Shown: one piece after another, positions 1-12,826 of the stretch
How positions within the stretch are numbered: position 1 is the stretch's first letter
Layout of the letters: each line of letters begins with the position of its first letter
DNA from: Pseudofabraea citricarpa
Taxonomy: Eukaryota; Ascomycota; Leotiomycetes; Helotiales; Dermateaceae
DNA length: 64,000 nt
NCBI GenBank assembly: GCA_029641185.1
Contig: JAPWGK010000011.1
Span: 434,001 to 498,000 of the forward strand
Direction of reading: 5' to 3'
Notes under the pieces: generated by a model
The model's database searches: none
What the model was told of the DNA's origin: nothing
What the model saw: only the letters and a program-made list of their open reading frames with translations
Position numbers and translations under genes: made by a program

Positions 1-1
1 C

Positions 2-973
2 TTTTCCGCCATCCTTTTCTTCAATTACCACATCGGCGCCATCCGCGATTGGAGATGGGCCACTGTCAAGGCCGCTCCTTCACCCGCACCTGCAACAACA
101 TCAACACAAACACAAACACAAACTCCAACACCAATACCTACACTTACACTTGCACCTCTACCCACCTCTGCCGAAATATCAGTGGCAACCGCGATACCTG
201 AAAAATTATGGTATAAGCTAGGGCCGAAAGGCCTGAACGATGAATCGCGACAATGGATCGAGACCTGCCTCGAGCAAAACCCGACCTATGAATCCGAACT
301 CCTGACCGACCTCTCAGGCGACACCTACGTCAAAGAACACTTCGCATCGCGTCCCGATATCATCGAAACCTATCTTGCTCTTCCCATCCCTATCCTCAAA
401 GCCGATCTCCTGCGCTACCTACTCCTCTTCATCGAAGGTGGGATTTGGAGCGACCTCGACATTTCGTGCGAAGGCGTACCGATTCACGACTGGATACCCG
501 CGCAGTACAAGGAAGCTGCCGGTCTTGTTGTAGGATTGGAGTTCGATATGGGATGGGGGGATAACTTTGTGCGTCAGTTCGCGAGCTGGACCATGATGGC
601 GCGGCCTGGGTTGACACACATATTCATGGTGGTCGAAGATATTCTCGTGGGACTGCGCGAGAAGACCGAGACGCACAACGTCACTATCGCCGGCTTGACG
701 GTTGATATGATCGGCGACGTGGTGGATTTGACGGGTCCTAGGAGGTTGACGCGCAGTGTGCTCAAGAGCTTGGAACTCACCCTCCAAGATACCGTTGATC
801 ACCGGAATTTCTCGGAACTCCTGGAACCAAAGCTGATCGGGGATGTCCTGATCTTGCCCGGATATTCGTTTGCAAATTCATCAAATACGTACGACGAGCC
901 TCGAGGTCCGGTGTTGGTTACGCATCACTATGCGGGCACTTGGAAGAATGAAAACGGCGGGGAGCTACCTTGA
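2..973 (+). CDS. GT32 (Och1-like) glycosyltransferase, 5' partial
   Basis: The frame is open from the left edge, so the start lies outside the window; 323 residues are visible. The visible N-terminus is a hydrophobic stretch followed by a Thr/Pro/Gln-rich stem, typical of a type II Golgi membrane protein. The lumenal part has the GT32 layout: a Pro-Glu-Lys-Leu-Trp entry strand, an Ala-Asp-Leu-Leu-Arg-Tyr helix, then Gly-Gly-Ile-Trp-Ser-Asp-Leu-Asp, which holds the DxD metal and nucleotide-sugar site. A late His-His-Tyr-Ala-Gly-Thr-Trp segment is also family-like. Och1/GT32 members transfer mannose onto N-glycans in the Golgi. The family call is firm; the exact acceptor and linkage cannot be read from sequence. 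Confidence 0.85.
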   Translation, partial: FSAILFFNYHIGAIRDWRWATVKAAPSPAPATTSTQTQTQTPTPIPTLTLAPLPTSAEISVATAIPEKLWYKLGPKGLNDESRQWIETCLEQNPTYESELLTDLSGDTYVKEHFASRPDIIETYLALPIPILKADLLRYLLLFIEGGIWSDLDISCEGVPIHDWIPAQYKEAAGLVVGLEFDMGWGDNFVRQFASWTMMARPGLTHIFMVVEDILVGLREKTETHNVTIAGLTVDMIGDVVDLTGPRRLTRSVLKSLELTLQDTVDHRNFSELLEPKLIGDVLILPGYSFANSSNTYDEPRGPVLVTHHYAGTWKNENGGELP

Positions 974-1692
974 TCTGATCATTTTTAGCTCGGTCGTCAA
1001 AGCCACCTTGGCGAACCACGAACAATTACTACCCTGGGACGAAGGGATAAAATGGTCGGCGGAATTTCAAGTCAGAGTATACATTCAGCGTTTAGAGAAC
1101 AGGCTCGGAGCCACGATTTACCATTGTTGTATGAGTATATTTACCAAAAAATGGGTTAGGATTATTGGCGTTTGGACAATACGGAATTACATGGGGTGGC
1201 AGGAGTTTATTACTACTGAAGCTGGACAAAAAGGGAGGCTGGCGTTTGGAAATTATTTGTATATTCAAAGACGTTGTTGGTATGAACGTGGCTTTTGACA
1301 TATCTCAAATTTCCAGATATATTCGTAAATCCGTTGCTGCTGGTCTTAGCTGCGAGCTGGAGAATCTTCAATTATCAAAGCTCAGCCTACTGGTGATTCC
1401 GATGCAGCCAGTAGCTATCTGATAAAAGTGGTGAACGTCGCTACTTTGCCTTTTTTTTGTTTTTTGTTTTTTTTTTGTAGAGATCAAGATAAGTTTCTTT
1501 AGATATCAAGAGGCAGGGCTTAATAGCCAGGATTTAGAAGACCCAGAAAGAATAGAATGATTGAGTATTGATGCCTGAGCCAAGTCCAAGCTTCGCCTTA
1601 CACGCGCTACGCAAGCGCTGTAGAGAGCTTCCCCATAAACTGCCAGGCCCACTCTGCACTCTATTCTTTTAGTATACTTCAACCTCACAGCC
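974..1692. other. intergenic, no gene seen
   Basis: This is the 3' flank of the GT32 gene and the upstream region of the next gene. A T-rich tract lies near 1447-1477. The open frames here show no family resemblance and lack coding character. Confidence 0.5.
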
Positions 1693-3571
1693 ATGATAGG
1701 ACGGCTCCGAAGACTCTGTCAACCTGCAATCACAAGCAAAACCAAACGACCTGCTCTTGTGACAGCCAGCAGCAGAACCTTTCATACAAGCCCCCTTGCG
1801 GAAGCTGAAGGACACCAACAAACCCGTGAGCCTGAGAATACTTTATTAAGGGAATTGCCCATTTAAAGTACAGTAGTAATTGACGCCTTTCACTATACCA
1901 CGGGCCGCTGGCTGAATCGCAACAAGCTACAATGCGACGCTCGTTATGTAAAATTCGATTTCTCCGCCCTATGCAACAAGGTTGTGGAAGTATGCCCTGG
2001 AGCTACAAAAGTCATTCGGCACGAGAAGAAGGAGGGAGGGTTTAACAGAGTATTTGTTTTCCATCTCGACAATCGGGAGCGTATCGTGGCCAGGGTGCCC
2101 TTTCGCATTGCTGGCCCACGCAGGTTGCTCACGAACTCAGAAGTGGCAACTATGGCATATGGTATGCAAGCAAGGACATTGAAGTCTATTGATTTAATGG
2201 CTAAGATAATGTTCAGCAAGGGCATTTACAAAAATCCCCGTCCCTAGAGTCCTGGATTGGAGTGACGACGACTCAAACTCCATCGGCACCGAGTATATCA
2301 TAATGGAACACGTCCCAGGGGTTCAACTGCACGATAAGTGGCCTTCTATGACTCCCCATCAACACATGCTATGCGTCAAGAAGGTGACCTTCATGATGAC
2401 CGAACTAGCAAAGCTTCCATTTTCGGCGTATGGAAGTTTATATTTTGCTGACGCCCCGATTGACGCAAGATCAAAGATTGATCTTACAGATGGTTTCTGC
2501 GTGGGGCCTCACTGTGGCAGACAATACTGGGATTGCAATGCTGGAGAGGCTAGATTCTATGAAGAAAGGCCACCTAACCGAGGGCCTTGTAAGTAAACTC
2601 TGTTTTCTAAATGTAGTTCCACGATGAACGTTACTAAGTTCTCATTAGGGATCCAACTACAATCCTACTGCACAGGTTTAATTGATGCTGGCCTCTCCCG
2701 AATTCCAAAGACTGACGGCCCCGTGGAAGAATTGCCTTACCGCGGATCGGTGCAGGAACATCTTCGACTCCTGGAGATAAGTGCAAAGTTAATTGAGGAA
2801 TTGATCAAAGCGCCTGTCATTCAACAGGTAGCTAGTCCTACATTGATGCATCCGGATATCCATAAGAGAAATATTTATGTCTCTGAGGACGACCCCTCCT
2901 GTGTGACCGCCATCATCGACTGGCAGTCTACTAGTATCGAACCGACATTCGTGTATGCGAATGAGACACCAGATTTTGTCGAGGAACCCTCGGCAGACGT
3001 GCCAATCTTGGAAAAGTTGATGTCTTCTGAAGACGGTACTTCAAACGAAGCAGCGTCAGAGGAACCTGCAACAGAGAGCCCAGAGGCAGAGGCGGCTAGA
3101 AAAAGACACGAGAAAGATGTCTGGACATGCAGGCAAACCTTCGAAGTCATACTAAAAGGCTTCGTCCGAAAGCTTCATGATGCTAGGGCCATGGACCAAA
3201 CTCTGCTTCGGCCTATTCGATACTGCGACGCATCTTGGAGAGATAGCGCGGCAGCTTTGCGGCAAGAACTTATCGAGCTCTCCCAACGCTGGACTGAGCT
3301 GGGGCTTCCTGGCTCTTGTCCGTATCAACCCACGCCAAGAGAGCTTGCAGAGCATGCAGAGCAATACGAGGATTTCGAAACCGTTCAGCAGCTAAAGATG
3401 TTCCTCCGACGCGCTCTGGACGCAGATTCGGATGGATGGGTTCCCGCCGAAAAATACGAAGCGGCGAAGGAGCAGAACACGATCTTTCTAGCCCAGTTTG
3501 TAGAGAGTATCACGGAGTCTGGCGGCAGTGAAGGTCGTGCTAAGAAACTCTGGCCCTTTCATGAACTGTGA
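1693..3571 (+). CDS. AIM9-like mitochondrial phosphotransferase (APH fold)
   Basis: Proposed exons are 1693-1825, 1874-2161, 2217-2588 and 2649-3571, giving 571 residues. Each junction restores a recognisable family segment, for example Ala-Tyr-Ala-Arg-Ala-Phe-Thr-Lys-Ile-Pro-Val-Pro-Arg and Arg-Gly-Pro-Trp. The first intron (48 bases) removes an in-frame TAA at 1864. The N-terminus is Arg-rich, lacks acidic residues and contains a Phe-His-Thr-Ser motif, as expected of a mitochondrial presequence. The catalytic loop His-Pro-Asp-Ile-His-Lys-Arg-Asn and the later Ile-Asp-Trp-Gln are the aminoglycoside-phosphotransferase HxDxxxxN and DxD-like motifs. The family resembles yeast Aim9 (altered inheritance of mitochondria); its substrate is unknown. 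An acidic, Glu/Ala-rich insertion follows the catalytic region. Confidence 0.83.
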
Positions 3572-4507
3572 ACTGCATATTCCACACTTCCAATCCACCC
3601 TATCATTTATAATCAGGGAAATCTACCACCTACTCGTGGAACTTATTAAATTTCTGTATAATTATTAGTGTAGTTATTAATCTCAACTCGATTTTAAAAC
3701 ATACGCGAAGATGAAGACCCAGCTCAGTTCGATATATGTTTATTCAATTACTAGGAGTACTTAGCAACGTGTTCGATGGTGAGCTTTAGGACGGCAAGAG
3801 GAGAAACGCGGGAGTGGCAGCTCTGGTGAGAGGGTGCTGCCTCGTAGAATATGTCATCATTAGTTTTATATATCAAGATAATGGTGTCTTGAAGTCCCTT
3901 AATCTCGAATCTTTTTACTTTTGTTATTCTCACTGGGAAGTTATGCATTTATGTGAGTATTATTAGATCCGCTTGCACCCTCTTGATAACACCCTTTTAG
4001 CATCAGTACTTTTCATAGCGAGTTAAAGAACCACATTTATCTTGTTATAGGAATTGACTTGTACTACTTTATTCTTGAAATCGGAATAAGTATGTAAGAA
4101 TTTCTGATGTAAATGCGAGTCATTACTTAACGTAGTGCAAGTATCGTTGACAAAACTCATACTTAGATTCTTTGAAAAAGAAATAAAGGAAGGGAGAAAA
4201 ACCGCTTATAATAAAAGATATAGACTTACTCACTCCTTTCAGAAAGTGCCCAGGTAGCAGTTAAGAATATATCAGTACGTTCGCTTGCCTAATCAGTCCA
4301 AAACACCAGCATGCAGGGGCGCTGCCATTCCAGGGACACCCGAACTGTGCCGCCTCAAACTCCCCACCCAAACGTCCCCTTTTATTCTTTCCTCGTCAGT
4401 ACCAGACTCAATTGCCTTATCCATTTAAGACTTGCGCGTAATAAACTTATAGCCATCGCATCTAAACGCCAAACACTTGCGACTTGCCTCGGTAAAATAG
4501 GAAGAAG
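3572..4507. other. intergenic, no gene seen
   Basis: AT-rich spacer between two codirectional genes. The only minus-strand frame of note (3751-3948) has no recognisable domain. The last 250 bases should hold the promoter of the desaturase. Confidence 0.5.
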
Positions 4508-6335
4508 ATGAGCGAGAAGAGATATGATGTCCTTTCCCGGCGGCAGGTCGAGGGCATGATAGCTGAGGGCGGCAAAATCTTCATCCTCGACCAGTATGCC
4601 CTTAAAGCCGACCCGTGGCTTCAATATCATCCTGGTGGCGATAAGGCCATTTTACACATGGTGGGCAGAGACGCAACGGATGAAGTGACAGCGTTGGTTT
4701 TCCCTTTCTTTCCCTTTCCCATTGTATCCTCGTGGTTACCTGGGATTTCCTAACTTGGGCTTTGGGTCCTCGAATTAGTCTTCACTCAGTAGAGGCGAAA
4801 GAGCAGATGAAACGATATAGAATTGGAAGAGTTGAAGAGAGGTGGATCAATTTCGTCCCGCCGATCCAGGGGGGTAGATTCAGACGGCCGTTGTCCAATA
4901 TCAATGATGATAGCGACAGTGAAGTTTCCGAGGAAAGTTTGCTCTCCAGCTCGGTGACGGGTTCAAGTACGTCTGGTTCTGAGAATGTTTCGCTGCTTTT
5001 CGACCAACAAACGAACTTGCGAAAGCGTTACCAGGTACTTGGCGATGGACCCCTGGAACCTTCAACTAAAACGGATAATGGCATGGCTTATCTTGACTCT
5101 CAAACCAAGGAGCAGATAAGTCTAGATGTAGCCAAGTATCCTTCTCTAGACTCTGCCACACAAGATCTCATTACCCAGAAATATCGTGCGCTGAATGATC
5201 AAATCAAAGCTGAAGGTCTTTACCAATGCAACTATAACGCCTACGCGATCGAGGTCATACGCTATATATTCCTTGCGGGACTTACACTTCTATTCCTGAA
5301 TTGGGGCTGGTATGCCATGAGTGCATTCTCCTTGGGTTGCCTCTGGCATCAATTGGTCTTCTCGGCCCATGATGCTGGTCACATGGGAATCACACATAAT
5401 TTCCATGTCGACACGCTGATTGGGATTGTTATTGCGGATTTTATTGGTGGCTTATCACTGGGGTGGTGGAAAAGAAATCATAACATTCATCATATTGTTA
5501 CGAATGTAAGTGACTGTGAATGGAGAAGGATATCTGATCTAGCAATTACTAACTGCAATTCTTTTCTCTACAGTCCCCAGAGCACGACCCAGATATTGAA
5601 CACATGCCATTCCTCGCCATCTCACACCGCCTGCTAGGAAGCCTGAGATCTACATTCTACGAGCGAGTCATCGAGTACGACAGCATGGCGAAACTCATGC
5701 TGTCGATTCAAAAGTACACGTATTTCATCCTACTCGCCTTCGGGCGTTTCAACCTCTATCGTTTATCCTGGGAATACCTGCTCTTCGGCCTCGGGCCACA
5801 GAAAGGCCCAGCACGGTGGCATCGGCCGCTAGAGATACTCGGGATGCTCTTCTTCTGGTCCTGGTACGGGTACGGAATCCTGTACAGGAGCATCCCCAAC
5901 AACGGAGACCGATTTATATTCCTGATGGTGAGCCACATGACCGTCATGCCTCTGCACGCACAGCTCAACCTGTCGCACTTCGCAATGAGCACCTCCAACC
6001 TCGGACCCACCGAGTCGTTCGCTCAGAAAATGCTCAGGACTACCATGGATATCGAATCGCCCCCGTGGCTTGACTTCTTCTATGGCGGCTTGCAGTTTCA
6101 GACCGTTCATCACTTGTATCCGCGCATCCCCCGACATAATCTACGCCGCGCCCAGAAATTGGTCGCCCGGTTTTGTGCTGACGTTGGCATCCCTTATGCC
6201 GTGCTTGGCTTTGTTCGTGGTAATCGGAAGGTTCTGAGCAGGCTGGATGAGGTCTCGAGACAGGCGGCTATTTTGGCTAAGTGCCAGGATGTACTCGCTA
6301 GCAGAGATAATTCTTTGGATAATCATGTCCATTGA
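4508..6335 (+). CDS. cytochrome b5-fused front-end desaturase (delta-8 sphingolipid desaturase-like)
   Basis: Proposed exons are 4508-4692, 4779-5505 and 5574-6335, giving 557 residues. The second intron has a GTAAGT donor and a CTAAC branch site. The N-terminus is a cytochrome b5 domain with the haem-binding His-Pro-Gly-Gly at residues 41-44. The membrane desaturase domain carries three histidine boxes: HDAGH near 258, HNIHH near 296 and QTVHH near 480. The Gln in place of the first His of box three marks front-end desaturases. Fungal proteins of this length and order act in the ER and usually introduce the delta-8 double bond into the long-chain base of glucosylceramide; a delta-6-type fatty acyl activity is the alternative. 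A linker rich in Ser and acidic residues separates the b5 domain from the membrane part. Confidence 0.87.
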
Positions 6336-6969
6336 ACTTTTCTTCTTCTTTCTGTCGGTTTCGTAGTCTGGTGCCGTGGATTGTTTTTGTCTTTTCTTTT
6401 TGTTTAACAAAGGGTCCAGAGGGGAAGATGAAATAGTAAATGGGATGCTTATATGATCGCGGAAGATAACGAGAGGAATTTAAATATCCAATGCAATATT
6501 TCTGGGTTAGATATTTTCCAATACTCGTATTATGACGTACTATACAAGACAAAGCCGGATGGAAGAAGTCGACAAGCAGAATATTTGAGCCCTCGGTTAA
6601 CTTCAACTACCTACGAGTCAAGGTTTATTTCTGCAGCCTTTATCTCTTTAGCCAACTAGACGTAGTATAATACATTTATTTGCTAGATTAGAAGCACGAT
6701 AGTTCGATCTTGAACCCCAGAGCCTATATACGTCCTATAATTTATCATAATAGAATTATGCTTAGAGTGAATTGAAACACTTGCAGAAAACCCTGATGAT
6801 TGCCGGTAATTATTATCAAAAAGCATGAGGTTCTATGTGAAACGCGGGTCTTCGTGTCAGATTTAGCCACTTGAATACCTTCAAGAGTGTTTGAGTTGAT
6901 AACATCAGTTCAAGTAGATCATTCTGTATGATCAAAGAAAAAAGAAATTTCATTAAGCCATCTGTTATA
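6336..6969. other. intergenic between convergent 3' ends
   Basis: AT-rich region between the desaturase (plus) and the GHKL-ATPase gene (minus). I see no coding region or RNA gene. Confidence 0.5.
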
Positions 6970-9900
6970 CTAAGTGTTTGGCTTTACAGTCCATGATTGA
7001 GCTGTAAACTCCAATTCTCCCCTCTGTCGATATGCTTCGGGATCGACATAGATCTTAACATTCAAACTGTTCCGGCTAATGTGATAAACTCTAAATATCA
7101 CGTAAATTCTTGCAGCAGATTGGTCGGGTGGCAGAGTCATCTCTTGCATCTGGATCTTTGGTTAGTAGTGTATCTCTATTCCAATTCTTCTCTGCGTCTT
7201 GTGTCCCATTCGAGAAAACATACCCGAACATATTGGCGATTGCTCATGAAAAGCCTGTCAGCGCGAGCACCTGTCGTGGTCTTCACTTCAATAAAGTACT
7301 CAGGCTTAGCTCCCCTCCAGACGTCAGCTGCTAAATATCCTTTCCCGATTAGCAGCTTAGTGAGCGTGCCACTTGTATCTTGGTATGTGATGTCGGCCGT
7401 CTCAACACCGACCCACGCCTGCATATCTGCATAATCAGGGTGTATGGTTACTTGATTGCGGATGGTACTTTTCCAGTTATCTCGACTGAAGTTTGGGAGG
7501 TAGAGATCGCAGAGCATTTCGAAGACCTTTTGCAGTTAGTATGCCTCGAGTCTTGCTTTGGAAATGGCAGCGGCCAACATACGAACAATTCACCAGCGGC
7601 ACCGATCCGTGTATCGTGAGCCATCTGATTCTGAGAGCGGTTGCCAAATGCTGCTTCATGTTCGAATCCTTGATGGAATTCAACATTGTTTGGTTGTGGA
7701 ACATCGCCCTGACGTGGTAGATTGCTCCGGTTTGCTATCCGGATCACGTTATCGAGGAGCTCTCGATAAGCATCGTAGTTAAAGAGATCTCTTCCAATGA
7801 AGTCCGGTACTGGTTCAGGACTTGCTGGAGGTGTTCGATCAGGAGATGAGTCCGGTGTTATTCTTGGCGAGGGACTTTGTCGTGGCTGGAATTCAACTGT
7901 AAGGGAGCGTCGTCTCCCTTCAGCAACAGGCGTGTCCGCATCATAAAGATTATCAACAGGAGCAATGCTCGGCCGTCTCAAAATATTTGTGACATTACGA
8001 TGGCTTGATAGATTTGTGGAGCGTAGGGAGAATTCAGGTGAAGGATGTAAGTCTAAGGAAGCCGTCGATTCCTGCTCGCTTAACTCATCATCCACCCGAC
8101 GTGGTGGGTCAATACCAGAGACCTGACCGATGCCGACAGTTTCTAGCAAGCTATCAATAACAAAAGCGCTGCTGTTTATTATGTTCCCAATAATTTCTCT
8201 TGCAGCATCGCCGATTTGGAGTAATTTCGTCAACGCTTCTGGAAGATGTCTGAGATAGCAAAGCTCCCTATCTCGCCGATCTTGGGGGACGTAAATCTTC
8301 CATCTATCATCTTGATCTGAAACATGTACATAGCCCCGAGGGGTGTGCATGACTATATTGCCGCTGGCAGTGCGAAGCGTATATTTCGTCGTGATGTTAT
8401 TGGTCTCAACAATCTCGGTCCTCAAAAACCGATCATACAAGGCCCGTAGATTGGTTGCAGCAAGACAACTTCGGAAATGAACTGAACATCTACATTTTCT
8501 AATTTTTAGCTGGGAAGTTCAAATAGTTACCTAAAATGCTTACCGCAGCAGATCATATGCTCTCCTGTTGAATTTGGCAGTCAACGGGTTATCAACCTGA
8601 CCAGTTCTAGTGCATGCTGTCGCTTCCTCGCATGCCGTGGAGAGATATCTGGTTTCTAAATTCAGTGCATGTAGGAATGGCTCTAGTTGTTTTGTTTCCT
8701 CTAATGTAAAATCCAAGAAATCAACTTGGTCCTCAAATAAATTAGCGAGCTGAATTCGATCAATTATCATGAAGTTCGATTGGCAGCTTTGGAGAGATAC
8801 TCGTCGAGAGGAATTTGATGATGAGCTCCGTATTGGGAGAATATCTGACGTCATAATTGATTCGAGATTGCCTTTCTCCGGGTTTGATGCATTGATTGCC
8901 CAAATCATATCCTTGATTCGAGGGACCGAAGCGTGTCTCTGACTTAGAGAATGAAGCTCATTCACAAGTGTGTCTAATTCAGCCGGTAGAACTTTCAAGC
9001 GCCGGACAAAGAAAGGTTCGAGTCCGCGAGGATATGAGGTTTTGATAATTGCCTTGCCGTCAATCGTGACAGGGCTGGTCCAGAAGCAGTTTGAAGGCGA
9101 AAACCAGGTCGAAGTAATCGGAATATACACAAGTCCCTCAGTCTCAAAATTTTCCCTGAAAATATGAGTAAATTTATTCGAAATAAATGGAAAGAACAGA
9201 AAAGGAGCCTTGTGTGGCCTACCTGATAACATCCCATGTTTTTTTGCTTTTAGATAGTCCAGCAAAAAGCTCGTAAAGGCCCAAAACCCTGGTAGAGATA
9301 TTATTGTACTTGCCAGGATTTCTTTTAAGATTTAATAACATCTCCAGATAGTCCTTCCATTTCGCATTCTCAATGCCGAGTATTCGAAGAAAGAAATCGC
9401 TCAAAATTTCATTGTTTTGGTAGTCTGGAACTGAAGCCAATGAAACCTTGTCCAGAAGCGCTTGAGGCCCATGCCAGACGCAATTTGTTGCATCAGTCCA
9501 TGAAGGGGCTGAAGATGTTGTCAAAAACGAGTCTGGATGTAGGATCAGATCATGTTCGTCCATTTTCTCCCTAGAAAATTTAGCACCTCAGATAAACAAC
9601 TGCTTTTAAATACTTACCTTATCCAGTCGATCTGACCTCTACTGCAACTAAAGGTAATATTTTCATATGTTTTCAAAATACCTTTTCTGGTTTCGGAATT
9701 CCAAGATCGCTGATTCCGGCTCTCATGCTGCATTAGAACTTCCATGTAAAACTCAAGACTAGTTTCAAAGCCGACGTCGAATTCCGAGAGAAATCGCCAT
9801 GGCCGGAGAGTCGAATTCTCGTTCCGAACACCCGGGATTGATAAAAACGGAAATCCTCGAGTAATTCCTAATTCTTCCACTTTGCATTTTAAGTCTGGTA

Positions 9901-12372
9901 ATGGTAGATAAGTGCAGCCTAGGGGTTTTAAGCTTCCATCCAGGCAAAAAACCTCAGCATGCGAAATCGTCTCCTTTGCAGTCGGAGTTATTTCATCCGC
10001 ATAAATATCCCAATGCTTTCCTAACAAGCCAACGAGTTTGTCCGGTCGGAGGGCGAGTACGTGTCGGAACTCAGGAGAAAGCGAGCCGCCATCGAGTTTC
10101 AGGCGTACAATACGCCGAACTCCTAAAACTTTCTCGAGCCAGCCTGTCCAGGTCAGCCTATGCTGTGAAGTGCGGCCTGGACTATCCTGAATGTAGGCAG
10201 AGTGAAGAAACGATACTGGGCCGGGACACTCTCTAACCATTCGATTGCTATTTCTTGGATCTTGTACTGATTTGAGTAATTCTCGTGGGCCGAACTCATC
10301 CTCATTAGAGAAATATATGAGCTTTTGACGAGATGTGACTTTAATTTCTTGTTCATTGTATACCCAAAGACGAGTAAATCTTTGATCTAGAGTATGGTGG
10401 TAGTTCCAGTATAGGTAACGGAGATGTGTGATGGATGAATCCAGATCAGGACTGCCTTTTTGGCTCAAATACAGCTGCCAAATGAGGTCTAGAACTAACG
10501 TGGGCAAGCAATGGGTGATTCCAAGCATCTCGAAGGCTCTCGTTCGCTCTCGGTTCTGAATTGCCCGAGGATGTACAGTTTTCAAGAGATCTTTTGGTAT
10601 TTCAGGGCCGCTCTGCGCGGGGAAGTATAAATCTGGCTTCGATCCCATTACCCAATCCCCGTCAGTCGTAGGTACCAGAGGTAGACTTTTGATCATGTTT
10701 CGAAGTCCTGTGGATTCTGACATAATGTGTTGCAACAGTCTTGCTGAACGTGTGTGCCAGTCATCTTCAGTATCTGTAGCCTTCATTTTCGAATGGTCGC
10801 TGGATAGGTCCTGGTTTATTCTGTGAACCATGTGTATCCCCTCTATATCGTGTATGCCAAAAGCACGACTAAGTGTTCTGATGTCTCTAGAGTTATATTC
10901 CAGTGACAGATATTTCCTATTGTTACCAGGGCGGTCGTCAAACAGGGGCAACCCGTATCTATCTACGCAGATTTCAGGCAACGTCCGGAGGAGACCCGGC
11001 TGCTGGGGACTAGACGAATTGTGAGAAAACAAAATAGACTCTTTGTTTAGAAGCTCTATTATCTCAGTGGGAAGGCTCCTCCAGAATGAGTCTAGTCCTT
11101 CTGCAGATGGCAAAAATCTCATCCACTGAATTCGAAGAGGGGACTCGCTCTCACAGAAGGAAATAACCGAATCACGAAATGCCTCAGCAACACCTCTCAA
11201 TATGGCTTTGTTTCTTGCTGAGTCGAGCACATCTTGGCGACTGGCTTGTAAAATAAAGTCGGCTTGAATCAAAAACTGATGACGTCAATGACTGTACTTT
11301 GATTATTCGACCAATCCTTACCTTGAATCCTAAACTACGAATTGGCAGAAAGGCAAAGACGTCTTGTGTAGATATGATTGGACTCGAATTATCATCCATG
11401 GGGAAGGCTAAGACCACCTCACACTCGTCAATATCCAGCCGTGCCCTATCTATCGGAAGGTTGTCGATTGGTTTTCTGGTAATGTAATAACTTGTTTCCT
11501 TGATAAAATCATTTTCTGGTGTCTCTGGCTGCGCGAAAGTTGTCGTCAGAGTTTTGGTGCTCTTTGAAATGTTCTCTGATTTGCGGAATGCGGTAACAGT
11601 TTCACTTCCGTCTAATTTGTGAATCTTGATTTGGAGCAACTTCAATTTTGTTAGAAACAAGAGCAAGGTGTCAGGAATGATATCGAACTGATCTAACAGC
11701 TCGTCGTAAGGAATGCTCTGGATAGTAGTCAAAGTCATCCTTGTTAAAGGTCTTTGACTCTGTGGGATAGGTTCACCCTCTGGGATAGGTGTAATAATCC
11801 CTAGCTTTTCAAGGCTGGTAGATCCTCCATTGTATTTGAACGAGAAAGCGAAGGAGTTTGATTGAATATGCACAGAGGATGCAACTTGAAAGACAGATTT
11901 GAACCCAATACCTTTCTCACCAATGTATCCTCTGGCCTTTTTAGAACTCTTGCCTGTACGACAGATTGATTGAACATTGGCTTCTGTGAATCCATCTTCG
12001 TTACATTCAACGATTATCTTATCTGGAAATACTTCAAAGCTGATTGAAGGATCTTCATGGGTTCTGCTAAAATCATTGTCTTCTGCATTTTGAATGAGCT
12101 CTAGTATAAAGCGAGCTTTTCGAGAGTAGATATCACGAGCAATTCTAAGTAAAGAAGTATTAGCGCATTTAAGTTTGTGAATAGTAAGAGTTTAAATACG
12201 TTTCTACCACATCTCCAAGCTCTTCTCGAGTGCTCTCGATGATTTGCAACAATTCTACACTCTCGGGATCGGTTCGTCCACGAAGCCGTTCTGGGACGCA
12301 CCCCTTACCCTGGGCAATCCGTGATAGAATATTGTTTGCCTCTGCAGCAGAAATTTCTTCGGGGGTCGACAT
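6970..12372 (-). CDS. GHKL/HSP90-type ATPase protein with C-terminal DUF3883 (NOV) domain
   Basis: Eight exons fit on the minus strand: 12372-12200, 12144-11322, 11275-9618, 9570-9223, 9155-8544, 8489-7583, 7526-7224 and 7149-6970, giving 1667 residues with all phases consistent. Residues about 59-330 form a sacsin/NO VEIN-type HATPase: the N box has Glu73 and Asn77 in ELIQNAEDN, an Asp-Gly turn lies near 108, and the glycine-rich lid GEKGIGFKSVF is at 133-143. The middle is long and conserved in this family but without a named domain. A Ser/Pro-rich linker (roughly 1330-1460) precedes the C-terminal DUF3883 domain (about 1495-1667), which keeps the GELF start, Asp1552 and Glu1587-Val-Lys1589, a PD-(D/E)xK-like set. 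Plant NO VEIN shares the combination. Fungal relatives are uncharacterised. The next gene upstream encodes an Hsp70-like ATPase on the same strand. Confidence 0.85.
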
Positions 12373-12826
12373 GGGGACGTAAGGAGCAAATATGACAATG
12401 TGGATTTTCAAAATTAAAAAGCAGTAATGGGAATATTTATTGGTATGATTGCTAAAAAAAAAAAAAAGGGCTTGCTAGAAAATTCATGGGTCCAACTTGT
12501 AAAGTTCGGGCTCGAATCCTGGTTGGGCTAAGACCAGGCGTATCGCAAGAGTGGCCTGGCCATCTCATTTGATCCTCTTGCATCGGCGCTTCCACAAACC
12601 CTAGCATATTTGCAGTGCCTGCGGCTGATACTATGCCAAGAGGATGGAAGATATAGATAGATCTTGCCAGCTTTCAGATATTTTTGGACTGTGATTAGAA
12701 TTCAATGCATCGTGGCTCAAGAATCTGGGGTGAAATAACATATTGATAAATTTGCCTTCAGGATTTTCCGTATATCACATAGCTTGCAAAGTAGCTAAAT
12801 CTAAATTACCAAAGTAACTGAGTATC
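12373..12826. other. intergenic, poly-A tract, no gene seen
   Basis: Upstream region of the GHKL-ATPase gene and 3' flank of the Hsp70-like gene. A poly-A run lies near 12453-12467. A short stretch near 12505-12530 resembles a tRNA T-arm, but no full cloverleaf forms. An in-frame ATG at 12411 could extend the GHKL protein by 13 residues. Confidence 0.45.

Noticed and set aside
419..802. Minus-strand frames inside the GT32 gene
   Set aside because: Shadows of the GT32 coding strand with no family resemblance.
870..1422. Plus-strand frames after the GT32 stop
   Set aside because: No motif, and one overlaps the end of the GT32 coding region in another frame.
1860..1875. In-frame TAA near the start of the AIM9-like gene, suggesting a pseudogene
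   Set aside because: A 48-base GT-AG intron (1826-1873) removes it and keeps phase, and the other introns of the gene are of similar size.
12487..12540. tRNA-like T-arm (GGGCTCGAATCCTG)
   Set aside because: A T-arm with a weak stem is visible, but no matching 5' acceptor strand, D-arm or anticodon arm can be folded; at most a tRNA-derived fragment.
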